DNA of 18,234 bases from JBFHRB01 sp041591915 (GCA_041591915.1 JBFHRB010000032.1:1-18234), one strand, 5' to 3'; shown: positions 7,207 to 15,424, counted from the first letter of the stretch. Translations and numbers: made by a program. Notes: generated by a model not told the origin, from the sequence alone.

Positions 7207-8922
7207 CCACCCGGCGAGCAGCAGCGCCAGCGCGATCGCGGCGGCGCCGCCTCCCGTGGCTGGCAGGCCCTCGGCGTCCGCGTCGACGGCCGGTGTGGCG
7301 GACGGCGCCGGCGTGGGAGTCGGGTCCGTCGGCGTCGGGGTCGGGGGGACGGCGTCGGCGAGGAAGAAGGGGTTCGCGATCGTCGTGCGACTCTCGGCAT
7401 CGAACGTCTCGAACCGCCACCACGTCCCCAACGGGCCCTCGTTGAACGCGAACCGGTCGGCCGTGAACGTGTGGGTGAAGGCATCGCTCGGGATGGGACG
7501 CAGGTCCACCACGTCGCCGTTGCGGATCACGCGCAGCATCTGGCCCCCGCCGCCCACGACCTCGACCGTGACCTCTGCGGTGGGTGTCGTGAAGGTGTCG
7601 CCGATGCCGCCGAGCGCACCGTCCTCGTCCACGACGGTGATCTCGAGGGCCGGGGACTCCGCGACCCCACGCGTGCGGACGTAGGCCCGGCCCGACCGGA
7701 CCGCGTCGCGGAGGGCAGGCAGCGACAGCTCCTGCGCGTACACGGCGGTCGCCGGCACGCCGTGCGGGCTGTAGGTGGGGCCGGAGCCGGCACCGCTGAC
7801 CTTGTCGTCGGAGGCACCAACCGCGGTCAGGCGCGTGCCGACGTTCAGCAGGTCCTCCCAGAGCTCGACGGCCTGGTCCACGAACGGGTTCTCCGAGCCC
7901 GGCGAGCGTGGGTCGGGGCGGACCACGACCGGGCCCGTCACGACCTCGATCGTGTCGAACTCGCCCCACCCGATGGCCGATTCGAGCTCCCACCCGCACC
8001 CTCGGCAGAAGTTCTCGAAGATCGTGCCCTTGAACGTCGTCGGATGCGCGACACCGACGAGTGCCCCCGCCGACTTCGCGCCGGCGACGATGTTCGCGAT
8101 CGTGACGTCCTCGAAGCCGTGGCGGTACTCGATCGCACCCGGCGTGGGACCGAACTGCGTGACGTGGCCGAAGTACGTGATGATCTCGCGGCCCGGCCAG
8201 AACAGCACGTCGGGGTTCGCGCGCTGGAACGGTCCGAGCTGGTCCCAGTGGATGTCGACGACGTACTCGGTGAGCGGGAAGAAGTCGAGGCCCTGCTGGC
8301 GGGCGAAGTCGACGAACTCGTCATAGGGCGGGGCGTTGGGGTTGGAGTGGAAGCCGTGCATGTGGAAGTCGCCGTGGAACCAGCCGGCGGCCGGGTCGGC
8401 GACGTGGGTCGGGTCGGCGGGGTCGGGCGTGGGCGGCGCTCCGACTGAGGGCGCGGTGCACGTCACCTCCCACGTGTAGGAGCCGCCGTCGGGGGCGACC
8501 GCGCCGATGCCGAACTCGAGCCACCACGTCCCGGCCTCGATCGTGCCGGGGCGGTAGTTGCGCTCCGCCGTGTCGACGGCGATGTGGACCTGCTTGTGCC
8601 GACTCCCCGACCAGCCACGGAACCCGTCCGCGGACCGGTAGCCGTCGGCGTCCCACACACCGAGGTCGACGGTCGTGCCGGTGGTCGGCCCCGAGCCCAG
8701 CGGGGAGTTGTCGGCCCAGTCGTAGGCGACGTCGATGCGCGTGGTGGACGTCGGGACCTCGAAGGGCACGAGCTGGTAGGTCTTCGCGTCAGCCGGCGAG
8801 AGGCTGGCGTCGCCCGTGATGGGGGTGGCGCCGCACGCCGGCGGCGCCGTCTGGGCGGCGACGAGACCACCGGACACGGCGGTGAGCAGCACGGCCGCCG
8901 CGAACGGCGCCCTCAACGCCAC
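7186..8922 (-). CDS. Secreted PHP-domain metallohydrolase with LPATG wall anchor
   Basis: A 578-residue exported protein. Residues 1-23 form a signal peptide. About 35-160 is a beta-rich domain. About 180-420 is a PHP-type (CehA/McbA-like) phosphoesterase domain with GDFHMHGFHS (184-193; metal-ligand type H187 and H189), GREIITYFGHV (E246, H253), VAHP (H293) and GASDDK (D372). The usual TDH motif reads TEY (218-220). A further beta domain, a Pro/Thr-rich linker (about 526-552) and LPATG (553-557) follow, then a hydrophobic stretch and RVR tail: a sortase signal. The GTG start overlaps the upstream gene by 10 nt, implying one transcript. PHP domains hydrolyse phosphoesters; the substrate here is unknown. 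Confidence 0.88.
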   Translation of the reverse strand: MALRAPFAAAVLLTAVSGGLVAAQTAPPACGATPITGDASLSPADAKTYQLVPFEVPTSTTRIDVAYDWADNSPLGSGPTTGTTVDLGVWDADGYRSADGFRGWSGSRHKQVHIAVDTAERNYRPGTIEAGTWWLEFGIGAVAPDGGSYTWEVTCTAPSVGAPPTPDPADPTHVADPAAGWFHGDFHMHGFHSNPNAPPYDEFVDFARQQGLDFFPLTEYVVDIHWDQLGPFQRANPDVLFWPGREIITYFGHVTQFGPTPGAIEYRHGFEDVTIANIVAGAKSAGALVGVAHPTTFKGTIFENFCRGCGWELESAIGWGEFDTIEVVTGPVVVRPDPRSPGSENPFVDQAVELWEDLLNVGTRLTAVGASDDKVSGAGSGPTYSPHGVPATAVYAQELSLPALRDAVRSGRAYVRTRGVAESPALEITVVDEDGALGGIGDTFTTPTAEVTVEVVGGGGQMLRVIRNGDVVDLRPIPSDAFTHTFTADRFAFNEGPLGTWWRFETFDAESRTTIANPFFLADAVPPTPTPTDPTPTPAPSATPAVDADAEGLPATGGGAAAIALALLLAGWLGVRVR

Positions 8923-10274
8923 GCGATGGCCCGCGCCCAGACGGTCGTGCCCGTCGGCAGCTCGATCTCGCGGGCCCCGCCCTCGTCACGCCCGGACAGC
9001 TCGAGCGTCCGCTGGGCGACCAGGATCTCGCCCGACTGCGCCTCCCGCGCGAGCAGCACCGTCGCTCCCACGGGTGGGCCCTCGTAGCGGCCGCTGAACG
9101 TCGCGGTACCCGTCAGCAACCCGACGCGGACGATCGGCGCGAGCGCGGTCTCGACACGGCGCTCGTCGAGCGTCCGCTGCAGGGCGATGGCGCACGCGAT
9201 GGCATCGTCGGCGTCCTCGAACGCGCTGAACGCGGTGGTCGCCGTGCGCGACTGCTCGATCCCACGGTGTGCGCGGACGAGGTCGCGCGACATCATCTGG
9301 TACCAGGTCCGCAGCTCCGCCCACTTCTCGTCGCCGATGGCCTTGACGAGGTTGTCGATCCCGACCGCCTCCACGGCCATGAACGTCGCCTCGACCTCGA
9401 CCCCGGCTGGCGTCGCCCCGGCCACGACGTCGACGGCCGGCAGGCTGCGGTCCTCGTCGGCCCCCTCCCCCCGCTCGATGCGCAGCAGGACGGCGCGGGC
9501 GGCGCGGATGCCGATCTCGTGGCCGAGTTCCTCGGCGAGCTCGAGTGCCGCCTTGCCGTGCTCGTGCGCGGCCACCGGGTCGCCGCGATCGAACGTGACC
9601 CGCGCAAGGCTGGTCAGGAGGGCCATGCGCACGCTCGGGGGCCCGTCGTCGCCCACGTCCGACAGGCCGCGCTCGAGGAGCGCGAGCGCGCGGTCGTGGT
9701 CCCCGGCCACCGACTGCAGCCGGGCGAGTGCGTCGAACGCGAGGCCCACGCGCGGGTCGTTGGCGGACTGGAACACCGGCAGTGCGCGCTGCAGCACGGC
9801 GGTGCCCCACTCGGCGTCGCCGGCCGCGATCGCGCAGAGTGCGAGGCCGAACTCGCAGTGCGCCACCAGCCTGGCGTCGCGCGCGCGCTCGGCAAGCGAC
9901 AGCGCCTCCTGCAGCCGCGCCACCGCCATGCCCGGGTCGGTCGCCCGGTGGAGCAGGCCGCTCGCGGCGAAGATCTCGGCCCGGTCGGCGGGTCGCCGCC
10001 CGGGCCCGTGCGCGATGACGCGGTCGATGGTGCGGATGATCTCGGACGTGTCCGTGCGCGTCGCCCAGAACGGCGCCATCGCTGCCGCGATCTTGCGCGC
10101 GAGCCAGCGCTCGGTACCGATCGTGTAGCGCAGGGCCTTGCGCGCGTCCTCGTCGATCGCGTGGTACGCCGCGAAGGCCTTGGGCTCGTCGGGGGTCAGG
10201 AGCATCTCGGGGAGCGGTTCGACGCGTTCGCCGATCCGCTTCGCCCACAGTGTCTGCCCACGCGACACGGCCAC
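8913..10274 (-). CDS. TPR-like helical repeat protein with degenerate nucleotide-cyclase domain
   Basis: A 453-residue cytoplasmic protein. About residues 75-265 are paired helices of TPR type, like those of large transcriptional activators. About 294-430 resembles a class III adenylate/guanylate cyclase domain: IGDEKWAELRTWYQ, AIACAIALQRTL, IVRVGLLTGT and SGEILVAQRTLEL all align. Both metal-binding aspartates are missing: the usual FxDIxG reads FMAVEAVG (298-305) and the usual GDG reads ATT, so it should not make cyclic nucleotides and may be a sensor or binding module. The frame opens at 10316, but GTG 10274 has GGAG at 5 nt and a TACGGT box 19 nt upstream. It is followed by the PHP hydrolase with a 10-nt overlap. 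Role unknown; regulation by protein contacts is possible. Confidence 0.82.
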   Translation of the reverse strand: MAVSRGQTLWAKRIGERVEPLPEMLLTPDEPKAFAAYHAIDEDARKALRYTIGTERWLARKIAAAMAPFWATRTDTSEIIRTIDRVIAHGPGRRPADRAEIFAASGLLHRATDPGMAVARLQEALSLAERARDARLVAHCEFGLALCAIAAGDAEWGTAVLQRALPVFQSANDPRVGLAFDALARLQSVAGDHDRALALLERGLSDVGDDGPPSVRMALLTSLARVTFDRGDPVAAHEHGKAALELAEELGHEIGIRAARAVLLRIERGEGADEDRSLPAVDVVAGATPAGVEVEATFMAVEAVGIDNLVKAIGDEKWAELRTWYQMMSRDLVRAHRGIEQSRTATTAFSAFEDADDAIACAIALQRTLDERRVETALAPIVRVGLLTGTATFSGRYEGPPVGATVLLAREAQSGEILVAQRTLELSGRDEGGAREIELPTGTTVWARAIAWR

Positions 10275-10316
10275 CCCAGCTCCGAGTCCGGCAACCGTAG
10301 GCCATCCACGCGACAC
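10258..10316 (+). repeat. Two direct copies of CCACGCGACAC around a start region
   Basis: CCACGCGACAC occurs at 10258-10268 and 10306-10316, 48 nt apart. One copy is within the first codons of the TPR/cyclase-like gene and the other is just upstream of its candidate -10 box. They could be a direct-repeat operator or chance similarity in GC-rich DNA. Confidence 0.3.
10294..10299 (-). promoter_or_regulatory. Candidate -10 box for the TPR/cyclase-like gene
   Basis: TACGGT on the minus strand ends 19 nt before the GTG start at 10274. It lies between two copies of the 11-mer CCACGCGACAC (10258-10268 and 10306-10316), which might be protein-binding sites. Confidence 0.35.
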
Positions 10317-10332
10317 AGGACGACCCCGCAGC

Positions 10333-10338
10333 TAGCGT
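10333..10338 (+). promoter_or_regulatory. Candidate -10 box for the YbjN-family gene
   Basis: TAGCGT ends 30 nt before the ATG at 10369, with the SD GGGGAGG (10357-10363) between. The same hexamer precedes the large amidohydrolase gene at 15425-15430. Confidence 0.4.
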
Positions 10339-10368
10339 CGGGTGGGAACAGTCAGCGGGGAGGCGGCG

Positions 10369-10818
10369 ATGGTCAAGGCGGACGTGGCGCGGCCGTACGT
10401 CGAGAAGCTCACGCGCGAACTGCTCAACACGGACGAACTCCTCTACACCGAGGACGGCGAGGACATCCTCGTCCCGTTCGAGTCCGCCCTGTGCCGGCTG
10501 AGCGTCCTCGAGGGCGAGACGACGCTGGTGCGCGCCTGGTCGATCATCGTCGAGGAGATCGAGGGGTCGGCCGGCCTGTTCGAGGAGCTCAATCGGATCA
10601 ACGCCTCCGTCGTCAGCGCCCGGATCTTCTGGGCCGACGGCCGGGTGATCGTGGCGAGCGAGATCCCGGTCGCGGCGCTCGACCCCGAGGAGCTCCGCCA
10701 CCTGACATGGGCTGTCTTCACCCTCGCGAACGCCGCCGACGACAAGCTCGCCGAGAACTTCGGCGGCAAGGTCTGGCGCCCGGCACCGCCCGACGGGAGC
10801 GACGAGGTCGACGTCTGA
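10369..10818 (+). CDS. YbjN-domain protein (CesT/type III chaperone-like fold)
   Basis: A 149-residue soluble protein. The order of segments fits the actinobacterial YbjN family, whose fold resembles type III secretion chaperones: a hydrophobic strand near DILVPFESALCRLSVL, then LVRAWSIIVEEI, LFEELNRINASVVSARIF, WADGRVIVASEIPVAAL, and a final helix ADDKLAENFGG. Members are often annotated as putative sensory-transduction regulators; the molecular role is not settled. ATG 10369 is chosen over the GTG at 10342 because GGGGAGG lies 5 nt before it. The stop is only 2 nt before the GTG of the protease gene, so the two are probably translated together. This makes a chaperone- or regulator-like role toward the protease an attractive guess, nothing more. 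Confidence 0.85.
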   Translation: MVKADVARPYVEKLTRELLNTDELLYTEDGEDILVPFESALCRLSVLEGETTLVRAWSIIVEEIEGSAGLFEELNRINASVVSARIFWADGRVIVASEIPVAALDPEELRHLTWAVFTLANAADDKLAENFGGKVWRPAPPDGSDEVDV

Positions 10819-10820
10819 AC

Positions 10821-11693
10821 GTGGACCTCGCCGCCCTCAGCCACGGCATCGCCGACCTCGTCGAGCGGCTGCGGGCTGACGTGGTCGCCGTCAGCGCCGG
10901 CACGCCAGCCACGGGCTCCGGGTTCGTCATCGACCAGCACGGCCACGTCGTCACCAACCACCACGTGACCGACGAGATGGACCTCGACCGGCTGCGGGTG
11001 CGCATCGGTGACGAGCACGAGCTCGCGGCCACGTTCATCGGGTCTGACCCGCGGACCGACCTGGCGGTCCTGCAGATCGACGACCCCATCGAGGGCCACC
11101 TCCACCTACGGGAACGCCCCGCGCGGCTCGGTGAGCTGTGCCTCGCCCTCGGCAGCCCCTTCGGCATCTTCCGCGACACCGTCTCGCTCGGCGTGGTCAG
11201 CGGCCTCGGGCGCACGTTGCCGCAGCAGGGGCGCCGGCCCATCGAGAACGTCCTGCAGACCGACTGCGCGATCAACCCCGGCAACTCCGGCGGGCCCCTC
11301 GTCGACGCGACGGGCGAGGTGCTGGGCGTGAACACGGCCGTGTGGCGCAGCGGGCAGGGCATGGCGTTCGCCGTCCCGTCCGAGACCGTCGCGTGGGTCG
11401 TGCCCGAGCTCGTCGAGCACGGGCGTGTCGCCCGGGCGTCACTCGGGGTGAGCATCCGCCAGACCGACGACGACGCCGACGCGCTGCTCGAGGTCACACG
11501 CGTGGCGCGTCCCACGCCCGATGGCCTCGCCGTGGGCGACGTCCTGCGCGCGATCGACGGCCAGCCGGTGCGCCGTCGCGCCGATCTCTACCGCCACCTC
11601 CGGCGCGATGCCATCGGCTCGACGCTGGCCATCGAGGTCGAGCGGGAGGATGCTCGGCTCACGGTCGCGGTCACGACCACTGCAGCGACCTGA
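10821..11693 (+). CDS. HtrA/DegP-like serine protease with PDZ domain, apparently cytoplasmic
   Basis: A 290-residue S1C-type protease. The catalytic triad is visible: His48 in TNHHV, Asp80 in DPRTDLAVL and Ser156 in GNSGGPL. A single PDZ domain (about 207-285) ends the protein; GLAVGDVLRAIDGQPV is its typical segment. HtrA proteins usually begin with a signal peptide or membrane anchor. Here the protein starts directly with a short helix (SHGIADLVERLR) and enters the protease fold by about residue 20, so it is predicted to stay in the cytoplasm. The start is the GTG at 10821, 2 nt after the YbjN stop; no strong SD is seen, which suits translational coupling. The frame is open far upstream, but that stretch lies antisense to or inside other genes. 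Confidence 0.9.
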   Translation: MDLAALSHGIADLVERLRADVVAVSAGTPATGSGFVIDQHGHVVTNHHVTDEMDLDRLRVRIGDEHELAATFIGSDPRTDLAVLQIDDPIEGHLHLRERPARLGELCLALGSPFGIFRDTVSLGVVSGLGRTLPQQGRRPIENVLQTDCAINPGNSGGPLVDATGEVLGVNTAVWRSGQGMAFAVPSETVAWVVPELVEHGRVARASLGVSIRQTDDDADALLEVTRVARPTPDGLAVGDVLRAIDGQPVRRRADLYRHLRRDAIGSTLAIEVEREDARLTVAVTTTAAT

Positions 11694-11742
11694 CCCTCCG
11701 CCGACAGGGCGGCCAACCGAGGTCTCGCCGACGTCCGCTGCC

Positions 11743-11748
11743 TACGCT
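11743..11748 (+). promoter_or_regulatory. Candidate -10 box for the histidine kinase gene
   Basis: TACGCT in the 94-nt gap after the protease gene ends 39 nt before GTG 11788. It is almost on top of the alternative GTG 11752, which favours 11788 as the real start. Confidence 0.3.
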
Positions 11749-11787
11749 GCCGTGGCTGAGGCCTCCTTGGAGAGGATCGATCCCCAC

Positions 11788-13452
11788 GTGACCGACGAGT
11801 TGCTGCGGCGTGCCCGCGCAGACCTCCAGCTGCTGAGCGCTGCGACGCCCCACGCCGGGATGGTGGTGACGGTCGACGCGACGCCGCGAGTCGTGGCGGC
11901 CAACCGGTCACTGCTGGCACTGCTGCAGCTCGGGATCGACGAGGTCGAGGGCGCCACGCTCGACGACGTCGTCGACGAGGTGCTCGCGAGCGAGCTCCGT
12001 CGTGAGGTCGCCCTCGTGAGGTCCACCGTCGAGACGCGCGCCTTCGACGCGAAGCTGGCCGGCGTCCAGGGAGGGGCCAAGGTCCCCGTGGAGGTCACCC
12101 TCGTCCCGCGCGAGGCCGAGACACCCCACGTGGCCGTGATCCTTCGGCGGCGCCTCGAGGACCAGCGTGCGGACGCGCGCGCGGAGCTGAGCCTCCTGTC
12201 CATCCGCCTCAAGGAGCTCCACGAGGTCACGACGCGTTCCTACGGTGACCTCGAGGAACTCCTCGAGGCATCGCTCTCCGCCGGGACGCGGATCCTCGGA
12301 CTCGAGACCGGGATCGTGAGCCGGATCGTGGGCGACACCTACACCGTGCAGTCGGTGGTCGGTGGCGGGGACGCCATCACCGAGGGGGACGTCTACGAGC
12401 TCGGCAACACCTACTGCGACGCGGTCGCGCGCTACCGACACACCATCATGTACAGCCACGTCGGTGCCCTCGCGGACATGCGTACCCATCCCGTCTACGA
12501 GGGGATGGCGCTGGAGAGCTACATCGGCGTCCCTATCGAGGTCGACGGGGAGTTCCACGGCACGCTCAACTTCTCGTCCACGCGGATCCGCCACTCCGGC
12601 TTCCAGGCGCACGAGATCGAACTGATCGAGTTGATGGCGGACGGCGTCGGGCGGCTGTTGGAGAACCGCCGCCACGAGCTCGGTCGCCGCCGCGCGGAGG
12701 CCGCCCTGCGGCGCGCCACGGAGACGCTCGCGGCGCAGAACCGCGAGCTCGAGGAGTTCGCGTCCGCCGTGGCCCACGACCTCAAGTCGCCGCTGACGAC
12801 CATCCAGGGCTTCGCGGAGCTCCTCACCACGAGCCGGGTCGAGCCGGCTGACCAGGACGAGTTCATCGAGCGCATGGCCTCCAGTGCCAGGCGCATGCGC
12901 GAGCTGATCGACGACCTCCTCGAGCTCGCGCGCGCGGGACGCCACGACGGCGCGATCGAGGTGGTCGACCTCGACGACATCGCGGCAGCCGTGCACGAGG
13001 AGTTCCTGCCCCGTCTGGAGGAGGCCGGTGGCGTGATCACCATCGGCGAGCTCCCCTCGGTCGAGGCCGTGCCCGTGAGCACGCGCCAGCTGTTCCAGAA
13101 CCTGTTCAGCAACGCCATCAAGTACCGCGACCCCGACCGGGCGCTGAGCGTCGACGTCACGTGCGCCGAGGTCGCCGCACCGGCCGACGCCCCGGCGTCC
13201 ACGGGGCGCTGGTTCGAGATCACCGTCGCGGACAACGGGCGCGGATTCGATCCCGCGGACGCGGACCGCCTCTTCGCCCCGTTCAAGCGCCTGCATGCCA
13301 CGGACACCAAGGGCACCGGGGTTGGACTGCCGATCTGCGTCAAGGTGGTCGAGCGCCTCGGCGGTCGGCTGACGGCAGAGGGGCGCCCGGGTGCCGGCGC
13401 GACGTTCCGCTTCACCGTGCCCGAGCGGCAGGCTCGCGAGGAGCTCGCCTAG
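11788..13452 (+). CDS. Soluble sensor histidine kinase (PAS-like, GAF, HisKA, HATPase)
   Basis: A 554-residue two-component kinase. In order: a PAS-like region (about 10-125), a GAF domain (about 150-295, with VYELGNTYCDAV and YIGVPIEVDGEFHGTLNF), a coiled-coil linker (about 296-325), HisKA with the H-box AVAHDLKSP (phospho-acceptor His330), and an ATPase domain with N-box FQNLFSNAIKY (Asn442), G1 ADNGRGFD (Asp482), F-box FAPFKRLH and G2 GTGVGLPIC. The kinase half resembles those of phytochrome-like sensors, but no bilin-binding PHY region is seen. There is no membrane segment, so it senses something inside the cell. GGAGAGGA stands 11 nt before GTG 11788; GTG 11752 is an alternative start. 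No response regulator is nearby. Its TAG stop shares CTAG with the convergent dus gene. Confidence 0.92.
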   Translation: MTDELLRRARADLQLLSAATPHAGMVVTVDATPRVVAANRSLLALLQLGIDEVEGATLDDVVDEVLASELRREVALVRSTVETRAFDAKLAGVQGGAKVPVEVTLVPREAETPHVAVILRRRLEDQRADARAELSLLSIRLKELHEVTTRSYGDLEELLEASLSAGTRILGLETGIVSRIVGDTYTVQSVVGGGDAITEGDVYELGNTYCDAVARYRHTIMYSHVGALADMRTHPVYEGMALESYIGVPIEVDGEFHGTLNFSSTRIRHSGFQAHEIELIELMADGVGRLLENRRHELGRRRAEAALRRATETLAAQNRELEEFASAVAHDLKSPLTTIQGFAELLTTSRVEPADQDEFIERMASSARRMRELIDDLLELARAGRHDGAIEVVDLDDIAAAVHEEFLPRLEEAGGVITIGELPSVEAVPVSTRQLFQNLFSNAIKYRDPDRALSVDVTCAEVAAPADAPASTGRWFEITVADNGRGFDPADADRLFAPFKRLHATDTKGTGVGLPICVKVVERLGGRLTAEGRPGAGATFRFTVPERQAREELA

Positions 13453-14561
13453 CCGCCGGACACGGCCTCGAGCGGGTCCTCGACCTCGACCTCGCCGTCG
13501 CGGTCCTCCCACCAACCCTCCGGCAGGACCACGCGCGTGTTGCGGCCGGTCTTGCCGCGAGGTGCCCGCACCGCCTCCGCGACGACCGTGACGTCGGCCG
13601 GCACGCTGTCGAGGATCTCGTCGACCTGGTCCACGTGCTCGATCAGCCCGGCAGCGCGACGGAGCGCCGGCCCGACCGGGTAGCCCTGCAGGTACCACTT
13701 GAGGTGCTTGCGGAACTTGCGGAGCACGACCTCGGCAGGCTCGTGGTCGAGGAGCAGCGCGAGGTGGCGGCGCGCCGCGGCGGCGATCTCACCGAACGGC
13801 GGAGGACCGAGCGGCTGCTCGCCCGCGAACGCGAGGCTCAGGTCGCGGAACAGCCACGGGCGCCCCAGACAGCCACGCCCGACCACGACGCCGTCGCAGC
13901 CGGTGTGGGCCACCATGGCGAGGGCGTCGGTGGCCTCCCAGATGTCACCGTTCCCGAGCACCGGGATGTCGGGGACGTGCTCCTTCAGGCGGCCGATCGC
14001 GTCCCACCGGGCGGTGCCGCTGTAGCCCTGCGCCACGGTGCGCGCGTGCAGCGCCACGGCGGCCGCCCCCTCGTCCGCCGCGATGCGACCGGCATCGAGG
14101 TAGGTCATCCGCTCGTCGTCGATCCCCATCCGCATCTTGACCGTGACCGGGACGTCCCCGGCGTTGCGCACCATCGCCCGGACCACGTCGGCGAACAGGC
14201 GCCGCTTCACGGGCAGCGCCGCTCCCCCGCCGTTGCGGGTCACCTTCTTGACCGGGCAGCCGACGTTGAGGTCGAGGTGGTCGACGCGGTCCTCCGAGAC
14301 CAGGCGCCGCACGGCCTCACCGAGGACGATCGGGTTCGACCCGTACAGCTGCAGCGACCGCACGGGCTCGCCGGGGTGGAAGGAGACCATCCGCGCCGTC
14401 TTCTCGTTGCGCTCGAGCAGCCCCCGTGCCGTGACCATCTCCGAGACGTAGAGGCCCCCGCCGTACTCGGCGCACAGCAGCCGGAACGGCGGGTCCGTGA
14501 TGCCCGCCATGGGGGCGAGCACCACCGGGGGGTCGATCGCGAGGGGCCCGATGCGCAGCAT
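13449..14561 (-). CDS. tRNA-dihydrouridine synthase (DusB-like)
   Basis: An FMN enzyme that reduces uridine to dihydrouridine in tRNA. In its 370 residues: the FMN-site start VVLAPMAGITDPPFR (13-27), the catalytic cysteine C102 in LNVGCPVKKVTRNGGGAAL, K142 in VTVKMR, H172 in LHARTVAQGYSG, GNGDIW (203-208), and the phosphate-binding GVVVGRGCLGRPW (224-236). Length and motifs fit the bacterial DusB/Nifr3 group. The frame stays open to 15251 upstream, but protein similarity begins at ATG 14561. No clear SD precedes it, so it may depend on the phosphatase gene 85 nt upstream on the same strand. Its stop codon lies in the same CTAG as the kinase stop. Confidence 0.95.
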   Translation of the reverse strand: MLRIGPLAIDPPVVLAPMAGITDPPFRLLCAEYGGGLYVSEMVTARGLLERNEKTARMVSFHPGEPVRSLQLYGSNPIVLGEAVRRLVSEDRVDHLDLNVGCPVKKVTRNGGGAALPVKRRLFADVVRAMVRNAGDVPVTVKMRMGIDDERMTYLDAGRIAADEGAAAVALHARTVAQGYSGTARWDAIGRLKEHVPDIPVLGNGDIWEATDALAMVAHTGCDGVVVGRGCLGRPWLFRDLSLAFAGEQPLGPPPFGEIAAAARRHLALLLDHEPAEVVLRKFRKHLKWYLQGYPVGPALRRAAGLIEHVDQVDEILDSVPADVTVVAEAVRAPRGKTGRNTRVVLPEGWWEDRDGEVEVEDPLEAVSGG

Positions 14562-14646
14562 GGGCGAAGGGTGGCAGACCCGTGGCGCGGCCGCTTCACG
14601 CGGGAGGCGAGCCGCACCCGGACGTGGGCACGGAGGCCGACGACGA
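14562..14646. other. Short spacer between phosphatase and dus genes
   Basis: An 85-nt GC-rich spacer with no TANNNT box on the minus strand and no recognisable SD before dus. I see no terminator hairpin with a U tract, so dus is probably read from the phosphatase transcript. Confidence 0.4.
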
Positions 14647-15375
14647 CTAGGCGTCCTCCACCAGCAGCCGACGCAGCGCCGCGACGTGCTCGGGACCGAT
14701 GCCGAGCACGTCGTTGGCGTAGTCGCCGACGGAGCCGTGCGCGTCGATGACCGAGAACGCCGCGTCGAGGTAGTCGCGCCGGGCCTCGAGCAGCGGGTCC
14801 CACCACTCCGACCACTCGGGCACCAGGGCCGACAGCGCCTCGGGCTCGGTGCGGTGCTCGGGCAGGTCGGAGACCAGGTAGTCGTCGACGATGGCGTCGC
14901 GCGGGACGCCGACGAGTGCGAGCACGAGCGCGACGACCACGCCCGTGCGGTCCTTGCCGGCCGTGCAGTGCACGAGTGCGGGCGCGCCGTCGACCAGGCT
15001 GGCGACGATGTCGGCGAGGGCGGGCGTGGCGATGAGTCCGGCGTAGAGGTGCTGCATGAGGACCGCCGCGCCGTGCTCGCCGAGCAGGGCCTCGAGCTCC
15101 TCCGGGGCCGGACCACCGGCCGGCAGGGAGAACGCGTCACCGAGGTGTCGGGTCTCGATGCCGTCGGCCTCGACGGGCCCGCCGACGCGTTCCGCCGAGG
15201 ACCGGAGGTCGATGACCGTGCGGATGCCGAGGTCGGCGAGTCCCTCGGCAAGTCCCTCGGACGGCCCGGTCAGCCGGCCGCTGCGGTACAGGACGCCGCG
15301 ACGGATGCGGTGTCCGTCGACGGTCGGTAGGCCGCCGACGTCACGCAGGTTCCTGGCCAGGATCGGCTCCGCCAC
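14647..15375 (-). CDS. Tyrosine/serine protein phosphatase (HCxxGKDRTG family)
   Basis: A 242-residue phosphatase of the bacterial IphP/MptpB-like group (Y_phosphatase3). The P-loop is HCTAGKDRTG, with the nucleophilic cysteine at about residue 137. Other family marks are ARNLRDVGGL near the start, LYRSGRL, and VIDLRSSAER. It would remove phosphate from proteins, or possibly from phosphoinositides as some relatives do. No signal peptide is seen, so it is probably cytoplasmic. Two GTG codons stand in a row; I use the second (15373-15375) because GAGG lies 5 nt before it, against 2 nt for the first (15378). It is divergent from the large LPATG protein gene and upstream of dus. Nothing in the sequence shows whether it acts on the nearby histidine kinase. 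Confidence 0.9.
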   Translation of the reverse strand: MAEPILARNLRDVGGLPTVDGHRIRRGVLYRSGRLTGPSEGLAEGLADLGIRTVIDLRSSAERVGGPVEADGIETRHLGDAFSLPAGGPAPEELEALLGEHGAAVLMQHLYAGLIATPALADIVASLVDGAPALVHCTAGKDRTGVVVALVLALVGVPRDAIVDDYLVSDLPEHRTEPEALSALVPEWSEWWDPLLEARRDYLDAAFSVIDAHGSVGDYANDVLGIGPEHVAALRRLLVEDA

Positions 15376-15424
15376 CACAACCTCGCATTTCGCCGTAGTC
15401 CGAGCCCCCGAGGCGGGCCGACGG

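Noticed and set aside
9267..10820. Upstream extension of the serine-protease frame
   Set aside because: Antisense to the TPR/cyclase-like gene and overlapping the YbjN gene out of frame; GTG 10821 fits the domain limits.
13161..14750. Long plus-strand open frame over dus and the kinase end
   Set aside because: Overlaps the conserved domains of both genes; its product has no recognisable motif.
14562..15251. N-terminal extension of the dus frame
   Set aside because: Runs through the phosphatase gene in another frame and is Arg/Ser-rich without domain content; Dus similarity starts at ATG 14561.
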